DNA from: Clostridiales bacterium UBA1234
GTDB lineage: Bacteria; Bacillota; Clostridia; TANB77; UBA1234
Assembly: GCA_002308995.1 (NCBI GenBank)
Contig: DBWQ01000005.1
Span: 34,011 to 98,010 of the forward strand
Direction: 5' to 3'
DNA: 64,000 nt
Within the stretch, counting starts at the first letter, position 1. Every line of letters starts with the position of its first letter. Made by a program: the position numbers and the translations under genes. Positions 43,781 through 52,558 of this stretch are shown here, piece by piece. The notes below the pieces were generated by a model. That model saw nothing but the letters and a program-made list of their open reading frames with translations, searched no databases and had not been told where the DNA came from.

Positions 43781-44443
43781 TTATAGTTCTTCCTTTTCTA
43801 ATCGTTCTTTGAATGTTTTCTTTAAAATAATTTTATGGATTGGTGAAAATCCATCAGTTGTTAAAATCTCAAATCCTTCTTTTTGAAATTTCAAAAAGAT
43901 CTTTTTTAAATCTGAATGGATTTCTTCTCCTACCACTAAAATTTTATGAATTCCATTTTGCTTAAAATACTCTATAGAAGGAATGTCTTGTCCATAAAGA
44001 TCCCAGCTATTATCAAACATAGATGCTTTGGCTCGATATCGATTCATTCTTGCGCTATCTAGTAAAAAAGCAGGATTTGCCTTGAGGCTTAAAGGAATAG
44101 CTTTTAGTTTTTTCCCTCCATTTATCAGTGCACTTTCTACTAAACAAGTATCTGTTGTACCTAAAGTTCCTTGTTGCACATCTACTCCATTAAAAACAGG
44201 AATCGGACGATACCCTATTTTGGCTAGTGAAATGCCAAGCTCTATACTTTCTTGTCCCGGTAAGTCTACGAATATTGCCATATCTTCTTGGTATTCTTTC
44301 ATAAAAATTGCTTTTCGTTCTTGAAATTGAAAAGCAGGTTTTCTTTCGTAGTAATCAATTGCCACAAAAGGAACCGGCCTAACCCATGAAGTCCATTTTG
44401 CACCTTCTGGAGCATAAATTTGAAATAATTCTTTTCCAATCAT
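43781..44443 (-). CDS. Unknown middle gene of the polyamine-conjugate operon
   Basis: 220 residues, not recognised. Mixed alpha/beta, no signal or membrane helix, so cytosolic. Visible features: YAPEGAKWTSWVRPVPFVAID at the start, a repeating alpha/beta pattern with AIFVDLPGQESIELGISLAKIGYRP (cut), and a putative phosphate- or nucleotide-binding-like turn FNGVDVQQGTLGTTD. Near residue 170 HKILVVGEEIHSDLKKIF suggests a second beta-alpha unit. It starts 6 nt after the ligase stop and ends 1 nt before the homospermidine synthase start, so it almost certainly works in the same pathway. Confidence 0.65.
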   Translation of the reverse strand: MIGKELFQIYAPEGAKWTSWVRPVPFVAIDYYERKPAFQFQERKAIFMKEYQEDMAIFVDLPGQESIELGISLAKIGYRPIPVFNGVDVQQGTLGTTDTCLVESALINGGKKLKAIPLSLKANPAFLLDSARMNRYRAKASMFDNSWDLYGQDIPSIEYFKQNGIHKILVVGEEIHSDLKKIFLKFQKEGFEILTTDGFSPIHKIILKKTFKERLEKEEL

Positions 44444-44449
44444 GCTACT

Positions 44450-45655
44450 CTACCTTTCTACTAAAACAGGAATGTCCGAAGCATAGGAGTCAATACGTGG
44501 ATAAGGACTCATTCTAGCATAATAACCTGCATGCTTGCCTTCAATAGTATAAGAACCCAAACAAATATGATATTCCTTACCATCTTCTGCTTTTAATGGT
44601 TTACTGATGAATTTTTTTTGCATGATGTATGCTTTTGGATGATGCTTGACATCTTTCATAATCTTTTGATATTCATCACCCTTGCAGGCTTCTTTAATTG
44701 TTATTTTTTCTCCTACTCTACCATATACAGGTTTAAAGAGATATCCCTCTTCTAAAATTCCTTTTGTAGCTTCTTTGGTTTCTGGCAGAAGCATCTTCCA
44801 CGTTTTCATACTTATTTGTGCGTTTTCTAAATCTTCCCAAACAAAGGGAAATCTTTTGCTTTGTGCATAAATACTAATCGGATGATTACATGACATTGTA
44901 CTCGTATCAAAATAGCCATCCCATTTGCGAGGTTTCATTTGAATAAGCCATTCTAGAGGGGTAAATCTAAAAATCAAATCTACTCTTTCTTGGTTGTTTT
45001 CTAAAATGCTATATGCTTTTTGATTTTGAAAGCGAATATGATCAGCTGCACCATAAATCACTTTGTATCCGTTTAAACTTAATTTGTTTCCCATATACTG
45101 CATCACTTGTCTATCATCACTAAAACATGTGCAATGTACCATCATGATAGTAGCAGGCGGTTGTAGCTTTTTAGTAATTTCTTCTACCATTTTATCTCCA
45201 AAAGACGTATATGTAAGTTCAGGCATTTGAATGATTTCTTTAGCAAGTTGTGGTAATAATGAGCTTTCAGCAAAACCACCAGGAACATCACTATTGACTT
45301 CTGTAACCACCCATTTTTCCTCCACACTTGGATGAAAATCATATCTCATGAGCCTGATATTTTGCGTTTTATCATAATGCTTCATATGCTTTATTTGCTG
45401 GCAAATGTGATGTGGAAGAGATAACTTTTTGGCTATTTTTGCATGTTGATTTAAATACTCTTCTGCTCTTCTTGTTTCTTGGTCTAAGGATTCTGTCAAG
45501 TGAATAACTTCTTCATTTTCTTGTTTAGATAATACCAAAACATAGTTTGCTAAGGTGTTACTATCATAAAACTGAGGATCCCATTTATAACAATCAAACA
45601 TCGCACTTAAGCGATACTGATAATATTCTTTTTCGGGGATTTTAATAAGTTTCAT
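44450..45655 (-). CDS. Glutathionylspermidine synthetase-like ATP-grasp ligase
   Basis: 401 residues. It resembles the GSP_synth ATP-grasp family (PF03738): MRYDFHPSVEEKWVVTEVNSD and GGFAESSLLPQLA near residues 102-135, the nucleotide-binding segment YLFKPVYGRVGEKITI near 305, and IMQKKFISKPLKAEDGKEYHICLGSYTI toward the end (shown in part). The family joins a peptide carboxyl to a polyamine amine using ATP; the E. coli-type N-terminal amidase is absent. First gene of the operon with an unknown protein and homospermidine synthase. The peptide partner is unknown. ACGGAGGATG-type ribosome site. Confidence 0.7.
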   Translation of the reverse strand: MKLIKIPEKEYYQYRLSAMFDCYKWDPQFYDSNTLANYVLVLSKQENEEVIHLTESLDQETRRAEEYLNQHAKIAKKLSLPHHICQQIKHMKHYDKTQNIRLMRYDFHPSVEEKWVVTEVNSDVPGGFAESSLLPQLAKEIIQMPELTYTSFGDKMVEEITKKLQPPATIMMVHCTCFSDDRQVMQYMGNKLSLNGYKVIYGAADHIRFQNQKAYSILENNQERVDLIFRFTPLEWLIQMKPRKWDGYFDTSTMSCNHPISIYAQSKRFPFVWEDLENAQISMKTWKMLLPETKEATKGILEEGYLFKPVYGRVGEKITIKEACKGDEYQKIMKDVKHHPKAYIMQKKFISKPLKAEDGKEYHICLGSYTIEGKHAGYYARMSPYPRIDSYASDIPVLVER

Positions 45656-45715
45656 TCGTCATCCTCCGTGTTCTCTTTTTTCTAATTTTTTCTTGATTTT
45701 TAGTGTATCATAAAA

Positions 45716-45742
45716 GCAAGTAGTTTGCAATGAACTACTTGC
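45716..45742 (-). terminator. Terminator downstream of the DUF2383-like gene
   Basis: Stem GCAAGTAGTT / AACTACTTGC, then CTTTTATG on the minus strand; it sits between the 45753 stop and the polyamine operon. Confidence 0.7.
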
Positions 45743-45752
45743 CTTATCCTTT

Positions 45753-46187
45753 TTATAAATACTTGCGAATATCTACCGCTAATTTTTCCTCTAAATTAAT
45801 TAAGCGCTTTGTAATATCTTTGACTCTTTCCTCTGCCGCTTCGTATTCATTGAGATAACGATTTAAGGATTTTACACCCATGTTACATCCATCTGTCATT
45901 AAGTCACTAATAGTTTCGTCAGATGGATCTACAGTAAGCCTAAAATTGGTTTTAAGCCAAGACATGCTTTTGGCCATCGGATTTGGTTCTTTTCCTTTGT
46001 CATCGTAATCATTTAGCATTTCTTTGGTTTCTTGTTCTAATTTTTCATGTTCTCTTTTGCAGGTTTCTAATGTTCGTTTGAATTCATCATCATAAACATC
46101 TGCCATCACATCGTCAATCGAGGTAATCCCCATTTTAATGCCTGCATTACATTCTCTTAATAGTTTTATCGTATCATCTTGAATCAT
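45753..46187 (-). CDS. Ferritin-like four-helix (DUF2383-type) protein
   Basis: 144 residues, all helical. It opens IKLLRECNAGIKMGITSIDDVM, which resembles DUF2383/PA2169-type four-helix proteins that begin with a conserved L..C..G.....A...I pattern. A middle helix EFKRTLETCKREHEKLEQET and a final helix RVKDITKRLINLEEKLAVDI follow. No obvious di-iron ExxH pairs, so metal binding is doubtful. Cytosolic, function unknown. AAAGGAGAG ribosome site; about 55 nt from the gene upstream. Confidence 0.55.
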   Translation of the reverse strand: MIQDDTIKLLRECNAGIKMGITSIDDVMADVYDDEFKRTLETCKREHEKLEQETKEMLNDYDDKGKEPNPMAKSMSWLKTNFRLTVDPSDETISDLMTDGCNMGVKSLNRYLNEYEAAEERVKDITKRLINLEEKLAVDIRKYL

Positions 46188-46241
46188 AAAAAAATCTCTC
46201 CTTTATTGGTAGTATTGCCAACGAAAGAAGAGATATGTATT

Positions 46242-46595
46242 TTATTGATTTTTTGTTTTTTCATCGTGAATCTTTTTTAAAATATCACTGGTGGAAAAAC
46301 TACTAGTATGAGACGTATTATTCATCTTTTCTTGATTTTGATAATACTTTAAAAGTTTTGCACATTGTTCATCTGTAGACCAATACGTAATAAATAATGC
46401 TGTAAAAATATCTTTTGTTTCTTCCAACGTTTGATTTAGATCCAATGTTTCATATTCAAAATGGCATTCATATTCTCGATCCATTCGATCTGAAAAATAC
46501 TGAATCAACTCCTGAGGAATTAGAGTAACCACCTCTGATGGAAGGATACTTAATATTTCAATGATTTCTCTAAAAGCTTTTCTTTCATTTTCCAT
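46242..46595 (-). CDS. Hypothetical protein
   Basis: 117 residues, not recognised. Helical, starting MENERKAFREIIEILSILPSE; residues 20-35 contain the hydrophobic VVTLIPQELIQYF, followed by acidic helices (LDLNQTLEETKDIFTALFITYW). The C-terminus is Ser/Thr-rich and likely disordered. It lies 15 nt downstream of the 163-aa gene, so the two are probably co-expressed; both appear cytosolic. Confidence 0.6.
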   Translation of the reverse strand: MENERKAFREIIEILSILPSEVVTLIPQELIQYFSDRMDREYECHFEYETLDLNQTLEETKDIFTALFITYWSTDEQCAKLLKYYQNQEKMNNTSHTSSFSTSDILKKIHDEKTKNQ

Positions 46596-46610
46596 AAGGC
46601 GACACTCCCT

Positions 46611-47102
46611 TTATCTATCCAATAATTCTTGTGTGTTTTCATCATGTGATTTATTCTGGTGTCCCGGAATTAATGAAGATGATACTTCTCTATCTTTTGG
46701 TGGGAATCTATTAAAGCATAAGTTCAAATATTTTCCTACCATATTCCAATTTCGCGTCTTCAATAATTCTTGTATTCCCAAGACTCCATCTTTATCTAAG
46801 CCGTGAGGAAATATTTTATCAATTGACTTTGCTCTCATAACAGCAAGATCTGCTTTTAGAATATTGGTTAATGGTTCTTGTATTTTATCAGCAATTCTTA
46901 ATAATGCTTTTTCAAATTCAGGCACCTCATATGTGCTTGGAGTGTTTTTTTCTACACTTGGTGAATGATCTGGTTTCTCTTCAGTTGGTTCTTGTGGTGC
47001 ATTTTCTGCATTCAAATAATCTAAAGCAGCCTGAATATCTTGTTTTGAATATTTTTCAAGGTCAGATTCTTTTGAAACATCACTATATTTATTCATCTCC
47101 AT
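46611..47102 (-). CDS. Hypothetical protein with disordered N-terminus
   Basis: 163 residues, not recognised. Residues 1-60 are acidic and proline-rich (NAENAPQEPTEEKPDHSPS) and likely unstructured. Residues 65-145 form a helical domain (ALLRIADKIQEPLTNILKADLAVMRA) with FPHGLDKDGVLGIQELLKTRNW. The tail is polar and disordered. No membrane segment. GAGG lies 4 nt from the first ATG and 10 nt from a second (two codons on), so either start is possible. Confidence 0.6.
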   Translation of the reverse strand: MEMNKYSDVSKESDLEKYSKQDIQAALDYLNAENAPQEPTEEKPDHSPSVEKNTPSTYEVPEFEKALLRIADKIQEPLTNILKADLAVMRAKSIDKIFPHGLDKDGVLGIQELLKTRNWNMVGKYLNLCFNRFPPKDREVSSSLIPGHQNKSHDENTQELLDR

Positions 47103-47204
47103 ACTTCCTCACCACCTTCTTTTGAAACGCTTTATATTATATATATTATACCATAAAATGATACTTTTTTCAATAAGAGATTCCTGATATATGAATTTTC
47201 CTCA

Positions 47205-48104
47205 CTATAGATACTTGCAAATAAATGCATCTATCGTATTCCAATAAAGAGTGTTTTCGATGGTAAATGATTCACTATGTCTTGCCCCTTTTACCGCTAG
47301 TTTTCCTTTTGGGCATTTGGCTGCATCATAGTTTTTTTGAAGCATGTAAAAAGGGACAAAATCATCCTCCGTCCCGTGAATGAACAAAGTTGGTGTATTA
47401 GATTTAACAAGTGCCTTTGTACTAGAATATTCATTTAAAAAATATCCTGCTCTTATTTTACAGATGAGGCTAGCTAAGTTTAAAATAGGAAAACTAGGAA
47501 GTTTGAATAATCGTTTTAATTGATACGAAAACTCCTTCCAAACTGATGAATAGCCACAATCAGATATAGCAAGTTTCACCTGCTGTGGCATATTTTCTCC
47601 CGTTGCCATCATCACAGTAGAAGCTCCCATTGAAATACCATATAAAATGATTTTGCGTTCCGGATGATTCCTTAAAAGATACTGTATCCAATCTGACAAA
47701 TCAAATCGATCGGGAATTCCCATACCAATATACTTTCCTTCACTCTTTCCATGTCCTCTTAAATCTGGAACTAGCACATGATAGCCACGCTTAAAAAACT
47801 CCTCCGTAACGTAGCACATTCCTCTTCCATCAATCATATAGCCATGAACAACAATCACCCATACATCAGAATTGGCATTTTCAAATTCATAGGCATGAAG
47901 ACGTAAATTATCCTTGGAACTATTTAAATATATATCGTTGTGATTTTTATCAAACCATTCTTCTGCTTGTATTTGAGCAGTAGTTTTTTCTTTATGAGCA
48001 CTGGTATCCTTGAACACTTTTGATTTATCTTGTTTAGGATTTAGTCCTAAATTAAATAGATAGTATGCCATTCCAAATAAAACAAGTAGTATGATTATAA
48101 TCAT
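47205..48104 (-). CDS. Membrane-anchored alpha/beta hydrolase
   Basis: 299 residues. One N-terminal helix (1-18), then an alpha/beta-hydrolase domain: oxyanion-hole region VIVVHGYMIDGRG near residue 80, VLVPDLRGHGKSEG, and nucleophile elbow GISMGAST (GxSxG, serine near residue 155). The aspartate region is THLFIHGTEDDFVPFY-like (FIHGTEDDFVPF here), with the histidine in GARHSESF near the end. It resembles the YfhR/BEM46 serine-aminopeptidase-like group; substrate unknown. It starts 9 nt after the TtcA stop, same direction. Confidence 0.85.
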   Translation of the reverse strand: MIIIILLVLFGMAYYLFNLGLNPKQDKSKVFKDTSAHKEKTTAQIQAEEWFDKNHNDIYLNSSKDNLRLHAYEFENANSDVWVIVVHGYMIDGRGMCYVTEEFFKRGYHVLVPDLRGHGKSEGKYIGMGIPDRFDLSDWIQYLLRNHPERKIILYGISMGASTVMMATGENMPQQVKLAISDCGYSSVWKEFSYQLKRLFKLPSFPILNLASLICKIRAGYFLNEYSSTKALVKSNTPTLFIHGTEDDFVPFYMLQKNYDAAKCPKGKLAVKGARHSESFTIENTLYWNTIDAFICKYL

Positions 48105-48113
48105 TTGATTCTC

Positions 48114-49013
48114 CTATTCTCTCATTCCATTTTCATTCCACGTATCTACCGCAGTAATGTTTTTTTGTTTTTCTCTACCTCTTTCATCATAATCATCTAA
48201 AAAATGATGTACTTCGTTTCCTCTGCGATATGAAATGATGGTATCTAAATTTACTTCTTCTACACTTCGGAAAATATTGATATCCATATTTTTATATGTC
48301 TTACGAAGTTCTTTGATGAGTTTTTTGATTTCTTGTCTTTTGGAACCATTTTCATCATAGGTATTCTTTTCAACAATTTTACAAGCACAATGAATAAACT
48401 CTAGCTTATTTCTTTCTTTCCAGCTTAAGATATCTGCTTCTTTCACCAAATATAGTGGTCGAATCAGTTGCATACCTTCGTGAAAAGTGCTATATAGTTT
48501 TGGCATCATCGTTTGTACTTGTGAACCATAAAACATGCCCATTAAAATGGTTTCCACCACATCATCAAAATGATGTCCAAGCGCAATTTTATTACACCCA
48601 AGTTCTTGCGCCTTTTTATATAAATGGCCTCTTCTCATTCTCGCGCACACATAACATGGATGATCATCAATTCGTTCTACATGTTCAAAAATATGAGTTT
48701 CAAACATGGTAACTGGAATTTCCATTAGTTCACAATTCTCTAATATTTTTTGTTTGTTAGCTTCATTATACCCAGGATTCATGCATAGATATATCACTTC
48801 AAAATTACGTTTCCCATGCTTGTATAATTCTTGAAAGCACTTAGCAAGAAGCATGGAGTCTTTTCCACCAGACAAACATACCGCAATTTTATCTCCATCT
48901 TGAATCATATCATAAGTAGTGATGGCCTCAATAAACTTATTCCATATTTTTTTACGATACGTGGTAATAATGCTTTGCTCAATTTGTTGATTCTTTGATA
49001 ATTCTCTAGGCAT
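48114..49013 (-). CDS. ttcA: TtcA-family tRNA thiolation enzyme
   Basis: 299 residues. PP-loop ATP pyrophosphatase motif VCLSGGKDSMLLAKC near residue 44, the conserved CYVCARMRRGHLYK pair (CxxC) near residue 118 and GHHFDDVVETILMGMFYGS near 145, all typical of TtcA/TtuA-type 2-thiolation enzymes that use a 4Fe-4S cluster to sulfurate tRNA (s2C32 in TtcA). A further cysteine in FIHCACKIVE completes the likely cluster ligands. It sits immediately after TcdA, another tRNA modification enzyme (2 nt gap). GGGAG ribosome site. Confidence 0.85.
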   Translation of the reverse strand: MPRELSKNQQIEQSIITTYRKKIWNKFIEAITTYDMIQDGDKIAVCLSGGKDSMLLAKCFQELYKHGKRNFEVIYLCMNPGYNEANKQKILENCELMEIPVTMFETHIFEHVERIDDHPCYVCARMRRGHLYKKAQELGCNKIALGHHFDDVVETILMGMFYGSQVQTMMPKLYSTFHEGMQLIRPLYLVKEADILSWKERNKLEFIHCACKIVEKNTYDENGSKRQEIKKLIKELRKTYKNMDINIFRSVEEVNLDTIISYRRGNEVHHFLDDYDERGREKQKNITAVDTWNENGMRE

Positions 49014-49015
49014 AA

Positions 49016-49729
49016 TTATTCTCCCTTAATTAAATCTTTCACAACTTCTCCCGCAATAATTAATCCCGCAACTGATGGCACAAAAGAAATGCTACCTGGC
49101 ACAGGATGATTGGTACTTCCCTTTGTTTCTTCTGTTTCAAAAACTTTTTTCGGTTCTTCTTTTGAATATAAAACCTTCACATGTTCAATTCCTCTCGCCT
49201 TTAATTCTTTTCGCATCACTTTGGCAAGTGGGCAGACAGAAGTTTTAGCGATATCTGTGATTTCAAACTTGGAAGCATCTAGTTTATTACCAGTTCCCAT
49301 ACAAGAAATGATTGGAATATTTAATTTTTTTGCAAGTTCAATTAATTGTAGTTTAGAAGTAACTGTATCAATAGCATCTACTATATAAGAAACGGTACTA
49401 TCTATCATGTTTTTGGTATCCTCATTGAAAAAGGTAGGATAAATATCAACCAAAGCCTCTGGATTAATATCTAAAACACGTTCCTTAGCCACATCAACTT
49501 TTTTTCTTCCCACAGTTTTAGTGGTAGCAATTAGTTGTCGATTAATATTCGTTACTGAAACATCATCATGATCTATCAAAATAAAATGTCCAATGCCAGC
49601 TCTAGCAAGCCCTTCAACTACATAAGAGCCCACACCGCCAATTCCAAATATTGCCACCTTAGCTTGTTTTAATTTATTTAAAGCTTCTTTTCCAATAAGA
49701 AGCTCCGTTCTAGAAAATTCGTTTAGCAT
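49016..49729 (-). CDS. tcdA: tRNA threonylcarbamoyladenosine dehydratase (TcdA/CsdL)
   Basis: About 237 residues from the ATG at 49729 (GAGGGAG at about 7 nt). The open frame extends 25 codons further into the repeat at 49.8 kb, which I reject as a start. ThiF/MoeB/HesA fold: NEFSRTELLIGKEALNKL, nucleotide-binding VAIFGIGGVGSYVVEGLARAG, DHDDVSVTNINRQLIA, and VDAIDTVTSKLQLIELA. TcdA converts t6A37 to cyclic t6A in tRNA with ATP. VCPLAKVMRKELKARGI and the SISFVPSVAGLIIAGEVVKDLI ending (cut) support TcdA rather than MoeB. Confidence 0.88.
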   Translation of the reverse strand: MLNEFSRTELLIGKEALNKLKQAKVAIFGIGGVGSYVVEGLARAGIGHFILIDHDDVSVTNINRQLIATTKTVGRKKVDVAKERVLDINPEALVDIYPTFFNEDTKNMIDSTVSYIVDAIDTVTSKLQLIELAKKLNIPIISCMGTGNKLDASKFEITDIAKTSVCPLAKVMRKELKARGIEHVKVLYSKEEPKKVFETEETKGSTNHPVPGSISFVPSVAGLIIAGEVVKDLIKGE

Positions 49730-49788
49730 CAAAAATCTCCCTCTTTCCTGATTTATCAGCATTATATCACGAAAAGAGGCCACCGCAC

Positions 49789-50098
49789 AAGAGGGACGCT
49801 CCATTTTGGTCGCTCGTCAAAAATGAATCCATTGTCCCTCAAGGATTTCCGAGGAGGCATTCCGACCAAAAGGGACAGACGTCAAAAATGCCTACTCTTA
49901 GTAGGCTTTCACAATCAGTATAATAGGATAAAATATGGATTAAAATTCGGTCTTAAATCGTCTAGAAAGCCATTTTAAAATGTAACAGTGCCAAGACTTT
50001 TGGAACGTCTGTCCCTCGTGGCCGCTAAGTGTGTCTGGAAACCGCTGTGAGAGAAGGGCTTAAAAAACGGAGAGCGACCAAAATGGAGCGTCCCTCTT
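49789..50098. repeat. MITE/REP-like element with 27-bp terminal inverted repeats
   Basis: AAGAGGGACGCTCCATTTTGG plus the next 6 bases at 49789-49815 is repeated perfectly in inverse at 50072-50098. An inner 11-bp inverted repeat (GGGACAGACGT at 49872-49882 and ACGTCTGTCCC at 50005-50015) is nested inside. There is no open frame between. GGGAC...GTCCC repeats of this kind are common in Firmicutes near IS200-like (RAYT) transposases and probably move in trans; none is encoded here. The element fills the gap between tcdA and sigK. Confidence 0.65.
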
Positions 50099-50104
50099 GG
50101 TCGG

Positions 50105-50466
50105 TTAATCTTCTATTTCTTTGCTGAGTTTGTGAATTGCTTTTGTTTCGATTCTAGATACGTAAGATCGTGAGATACCGTAGTTCTTTGGCAATTTCAT
50201 TTTGTGTTTTGGGTTCTTTGCCGTTTAAGCCAAATCTGAGTTCTAGGATTAGCTTTTCTCTATCTTGTAGTACTTCTGAGATTTTTTGATAGAGTTTTTT
50301 GATTTTGAATTTTAAGTCTAGCGTGTCTTCGATACTTCGTTCTTTGCTTTCTATCACATCCATGAAGGTGATTTCGTTTCCTTCTTTGTCTTGTCCGGAG
50401 GGCATCACTTAAGGATACTTCTTGGCTTTGTTTTTTGGTTGCACGAAAATACATTAAAATTTCATT
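50105..50466 (-). CDS. sigK: 3' half of sigK (sporulation sigma-K), two +1 shifts at CGG needed
   Basis: The minus strand reads NEILMYFRATKKQSQEVSLSDAL, then CGG at 50395-50397. Skipping its C gives GQDKEGNEITFMDVIES and onward through region 4 (LQDREKLILELRFGLNGKEPKTQ) to IAKEL. A second CGG lies at 50178-50180, and skipping its C gives GISRSYVSRIETKAIHKLSKEIED and a stop. Bacillus sigma-K has NEILM, LHDPIGQDKEGNE and IAKELGISRSYVSRIE at the same places. Without shifts the pieces are 65 and 84 codons. Apart from the two extra bases the sequence is unbroken, so it is either a recoded gene or a very young pseudogene. It starts exactly at the recombinase stop, as in the skin element. Confidence 0.75.
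50462..50466 (-). other. Putative crossover site of the sigK-intervening element
   Basis: AATGA (minus strand) within AAATGAAAT, shared by the last codon/stop of the recombinase gene and the first codons (N-E) of the sigK half. As I recall it, the B. subtilis skin element recombines at the same AATGA within the same NEILM codons. The matching site next to the 5' half must lie right of the window. Confidence 0.6.
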
Positions 50467-52168
50467 TGCAATACTCTCCGTGTGGAAAAAATATTTTTCT
50501 TGCTGTTTGATTTTCTCCTTCAGAATTCAGCAAATGAATATCTATATCTTTTCCATGAGCTACAACTTTGCTAATAATTAATTTTAAAAAATTTCTTTGT
50601 TCTTTATAATCGAGTGTATCAAATGTATTTCTATACTCACTAATCACATCAAGCATTAATTTTGCATAATCCTTTTCTTCAATTTTTGCATTAGAGTCAT
50701 CGACAATTTGTTCCATTTCTTGCTTTATATCATTATTTTTACTTTTTAAATTTTTAATTTCGTTTGTCACATCTTCAATCAGTTCATTATCTATATATTT
50801 TAATTTGTTTATCAAGTTGTTTATATCACGTTGATTCTGTTCATACTTTTTTTCTAACACTTTTTTCTTTTCATTAATATCTCCATTCGTTTTTTCAAAA
50901 GAAACAATCATTGATTTTAATTCATTACAAAAATTAGAATTAGTAGAAATAATCTCTTTAAGTGCTTGAATTACAAGTTTATCTGCCATATTACCATCAA
51001 TATTTTTTGAATTACACTTTGATTTTTTACTTTTATCCTTCATTTCGCACATATAGTAAAATCTTCTATTTCCATCTTCAGTATCTCTTATTGTAGTTTT
51101 AGGTCTCATATGTGCTCCACATTCACCACAAAATAAAATTCCAGACAATAAGCTGTTTGTATATTTACCTACTCTATATCTCATGTTTTCATTATCTTTC
51201 ATTAACTGCTGGATCTTAACAAACGTCTCTCCAGATATAATCCCTTTGTGCTTTCCAATAGCGATGACCCATTTATCCATTTCATTATGTCTGTTGCTTC
51301 CAGTTATTCTTTGATTTGTTTTATTATATGCAATCATTCCATGCTCTCCGTCAAATTCACTTTCATCAGCATAAAATTCTACACCAGAATTAAGCAAGTA
51401 TTCATACATTACTTTATCATTTTTTGCATAACAAATATTTGTAAGAATTGTCTTTAAAGTATATCGTGTATAATACCTGCCATTTTTTGTTTTGATGTTT
51501 TTCTGTATCAAATATGTTTCAAGCTTTGTTAATGATTTTAAGTTTAACATTTCATTACAAATTAGACTGATTCTTTCTGCTTCATCAGGAATTTGTACTA
51601 GCATATAAGCTTTTTTTACTTTGCCATTAATATTAACTTTTTCAATGCCTTTTGATTCATATCCTGTAGGAGCAGTTCCCCCAAGCCATCTTCCTGTTTT
51701 GGCTAACTCCATCATATTGTCTCTTATTCTTTCTGCAATTACTTCTCTTTCAAGTTGAGAAAAAATTGAAGCTATGTACATCATTGCCCTTCCCATAGGT
51801 GTATCTGTTTCAAACTTTTCTTTAACAGAAATAAATTCAATTCCTAATTTACTTAACTCATCAATTAGTTTAGAAAAATCGGAAATATTTCTACTCAATC
51901 TATCCAATCTGTAACAAACAATAACAGAAAACTTTTTCTTTCTCGCATCTTCCATCATTTTCTTAAATTGTGGTCGATTAATTGTTCCACCAGAAAATCC
52001 TTCATCTTCGTATACAATTACATCATTTTCAAAATCAATGTTATCATATTTTTGCTGCAATAAAAATCTACACATTTCAACTTGATTTTCAATTGATTCT
52101 CCTTTTTCAGTCAATTTTGATTTTCTTGAATAAATAGCATATTTCTTTTTCACTTCTAATTCTTCCAT
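50462..52168 (-). CDS. Large serine recombinase of the sigK-intervening element
   Basis: 568 residues. The N-terminal resolvase domain has the catalytic serine in YAIYSRKS (about residue 14), VYEDEGFSGGTINRPQF, and CYRLDRLSRNISDF. A recombinase domain follows (GRWLGGTAPTGYESKG). The zinc ribbon near 300-350 has C-x2-C pairs (FCGECGAHM ... YYMC ... KCNS). A long coiled coil at about 400-480 precedes a short tail HGEYCK. This is the SpoIVCA/TnpX/TndX type. Its stop codon lies inside the sigK junction, and its coding strand matches sigK, so it most likely excises the element to rebuild sigK. No in-frame CGG. GGAGGAGATTG-type ribosome site. Confidence 0.92.
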   Translation of the reverse strand: MEELEVKKKYAIYSRKSKLTEKGESIENQVEMCRFLLQQKYDNIDFENDVIVYEDEGFSGGTINRPQFKKMMEDARKKKFSVIVCYRLDRLSRNISDFSKLIDELSKLGIEFISVKEKFETDTPMGRAMMYIASIFSQLEREVIAERIRDNMMELAKTGRWLGGTAPTGYESKGIEKVNINGKVKKAYMLVQIPDEAERISLICNEMLNLKSLTKLETYLIQKNIKTKNGRYYTRYTLKTILTNICYAKNDKVMYEYLLNSGVEFYADESEFDGEHGMIAYNKTNQRITGSNRHNEMDKWVIAIGKHKGIISGETFVKIQQLMKDNENMRYRVGKYTNSLLSGILFCGECGAHMRPKTTIRDTEDGNRRFYYMCEMKDKSKKSKCNSKNIDGNMADKLVIQALKEIISTNSNFCNELKSMIVSFEKTNGDINEKKKVLEKKYEQNQRDINNLINKLKYIDNELIEDVTNEIKNLKSKNNDIKQEMEQIVDDSNAKIEEKDYAKLMLDVISEYRNTFDTLDYKEQRNFLKLIISKVVAHGKDIDIHLLNSEGENQTARKIFFPHGEYCK

Positions 52169-52196
52169 ACAATCTCCTCCTTATACTTTCATTCTA

Positions 52197-52391
52197 TTAA
52201 GAAAATTGAATAGAAGTCAAAGCTACGGGGTTAGTCATTTCTTTTAGTATTTTTAGTTTTAATTCATCACTATACGGTTTCTTTATCACCGTTTCATAAA
52301 ATAGCATTGCATTAATTTTTTTGGCATTGTTTTCTATATTCAAATATGCCTCGTCATTTTTATCTTTAGGATAAACAATATATACATTCAT
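52197..52391 (-). CDS. Small protein preceding the recombinase
   Basis: 64 residues from the ATG at 52391 (GAGGTGG at 6 nt; the frame opens 5 codons earlier), not recognised. It starts MNVYIVYPKDKNDEAYLNIENNAKKIN, resembling a beta-alpha start of a small nucleotide-independent fold, and ends SIQFS. It lies 28 nt upstream of the recombinase, so co-transcribed; it could be a directionality or accessory factor, by position only. Confidence 0.6.
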   Translation of the reverse strand: MNVYIVYPKDKNDEAYLNIENNAKKINAMLFYETVIKKPYSDELKLKILKEMTNPVALTSIQFS

Positions 52392-52558
52392 TAAACCACC
52401 TCGCAAAATATGTATTTATCAAAAAAGCAATTATGCATTTATAAAAAATTTTTCAAAACAAATTACTAATATCATCCCATTTTTAAGAAATCGATTTTAT
52501 TCAAAGCAATTAAAAAAACAATTCAATTATTCTTATTTACATTTCTCGAAATTAAAGC

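Noticed and set aside
50105..50466. Plain sigK pseudogene
   Set aside because: Not excluded, but both breaks are identical in kind (CGG to C-GGN), the rest is fully conserved, and the same pattern recurs in xpaC; decay would not do this.
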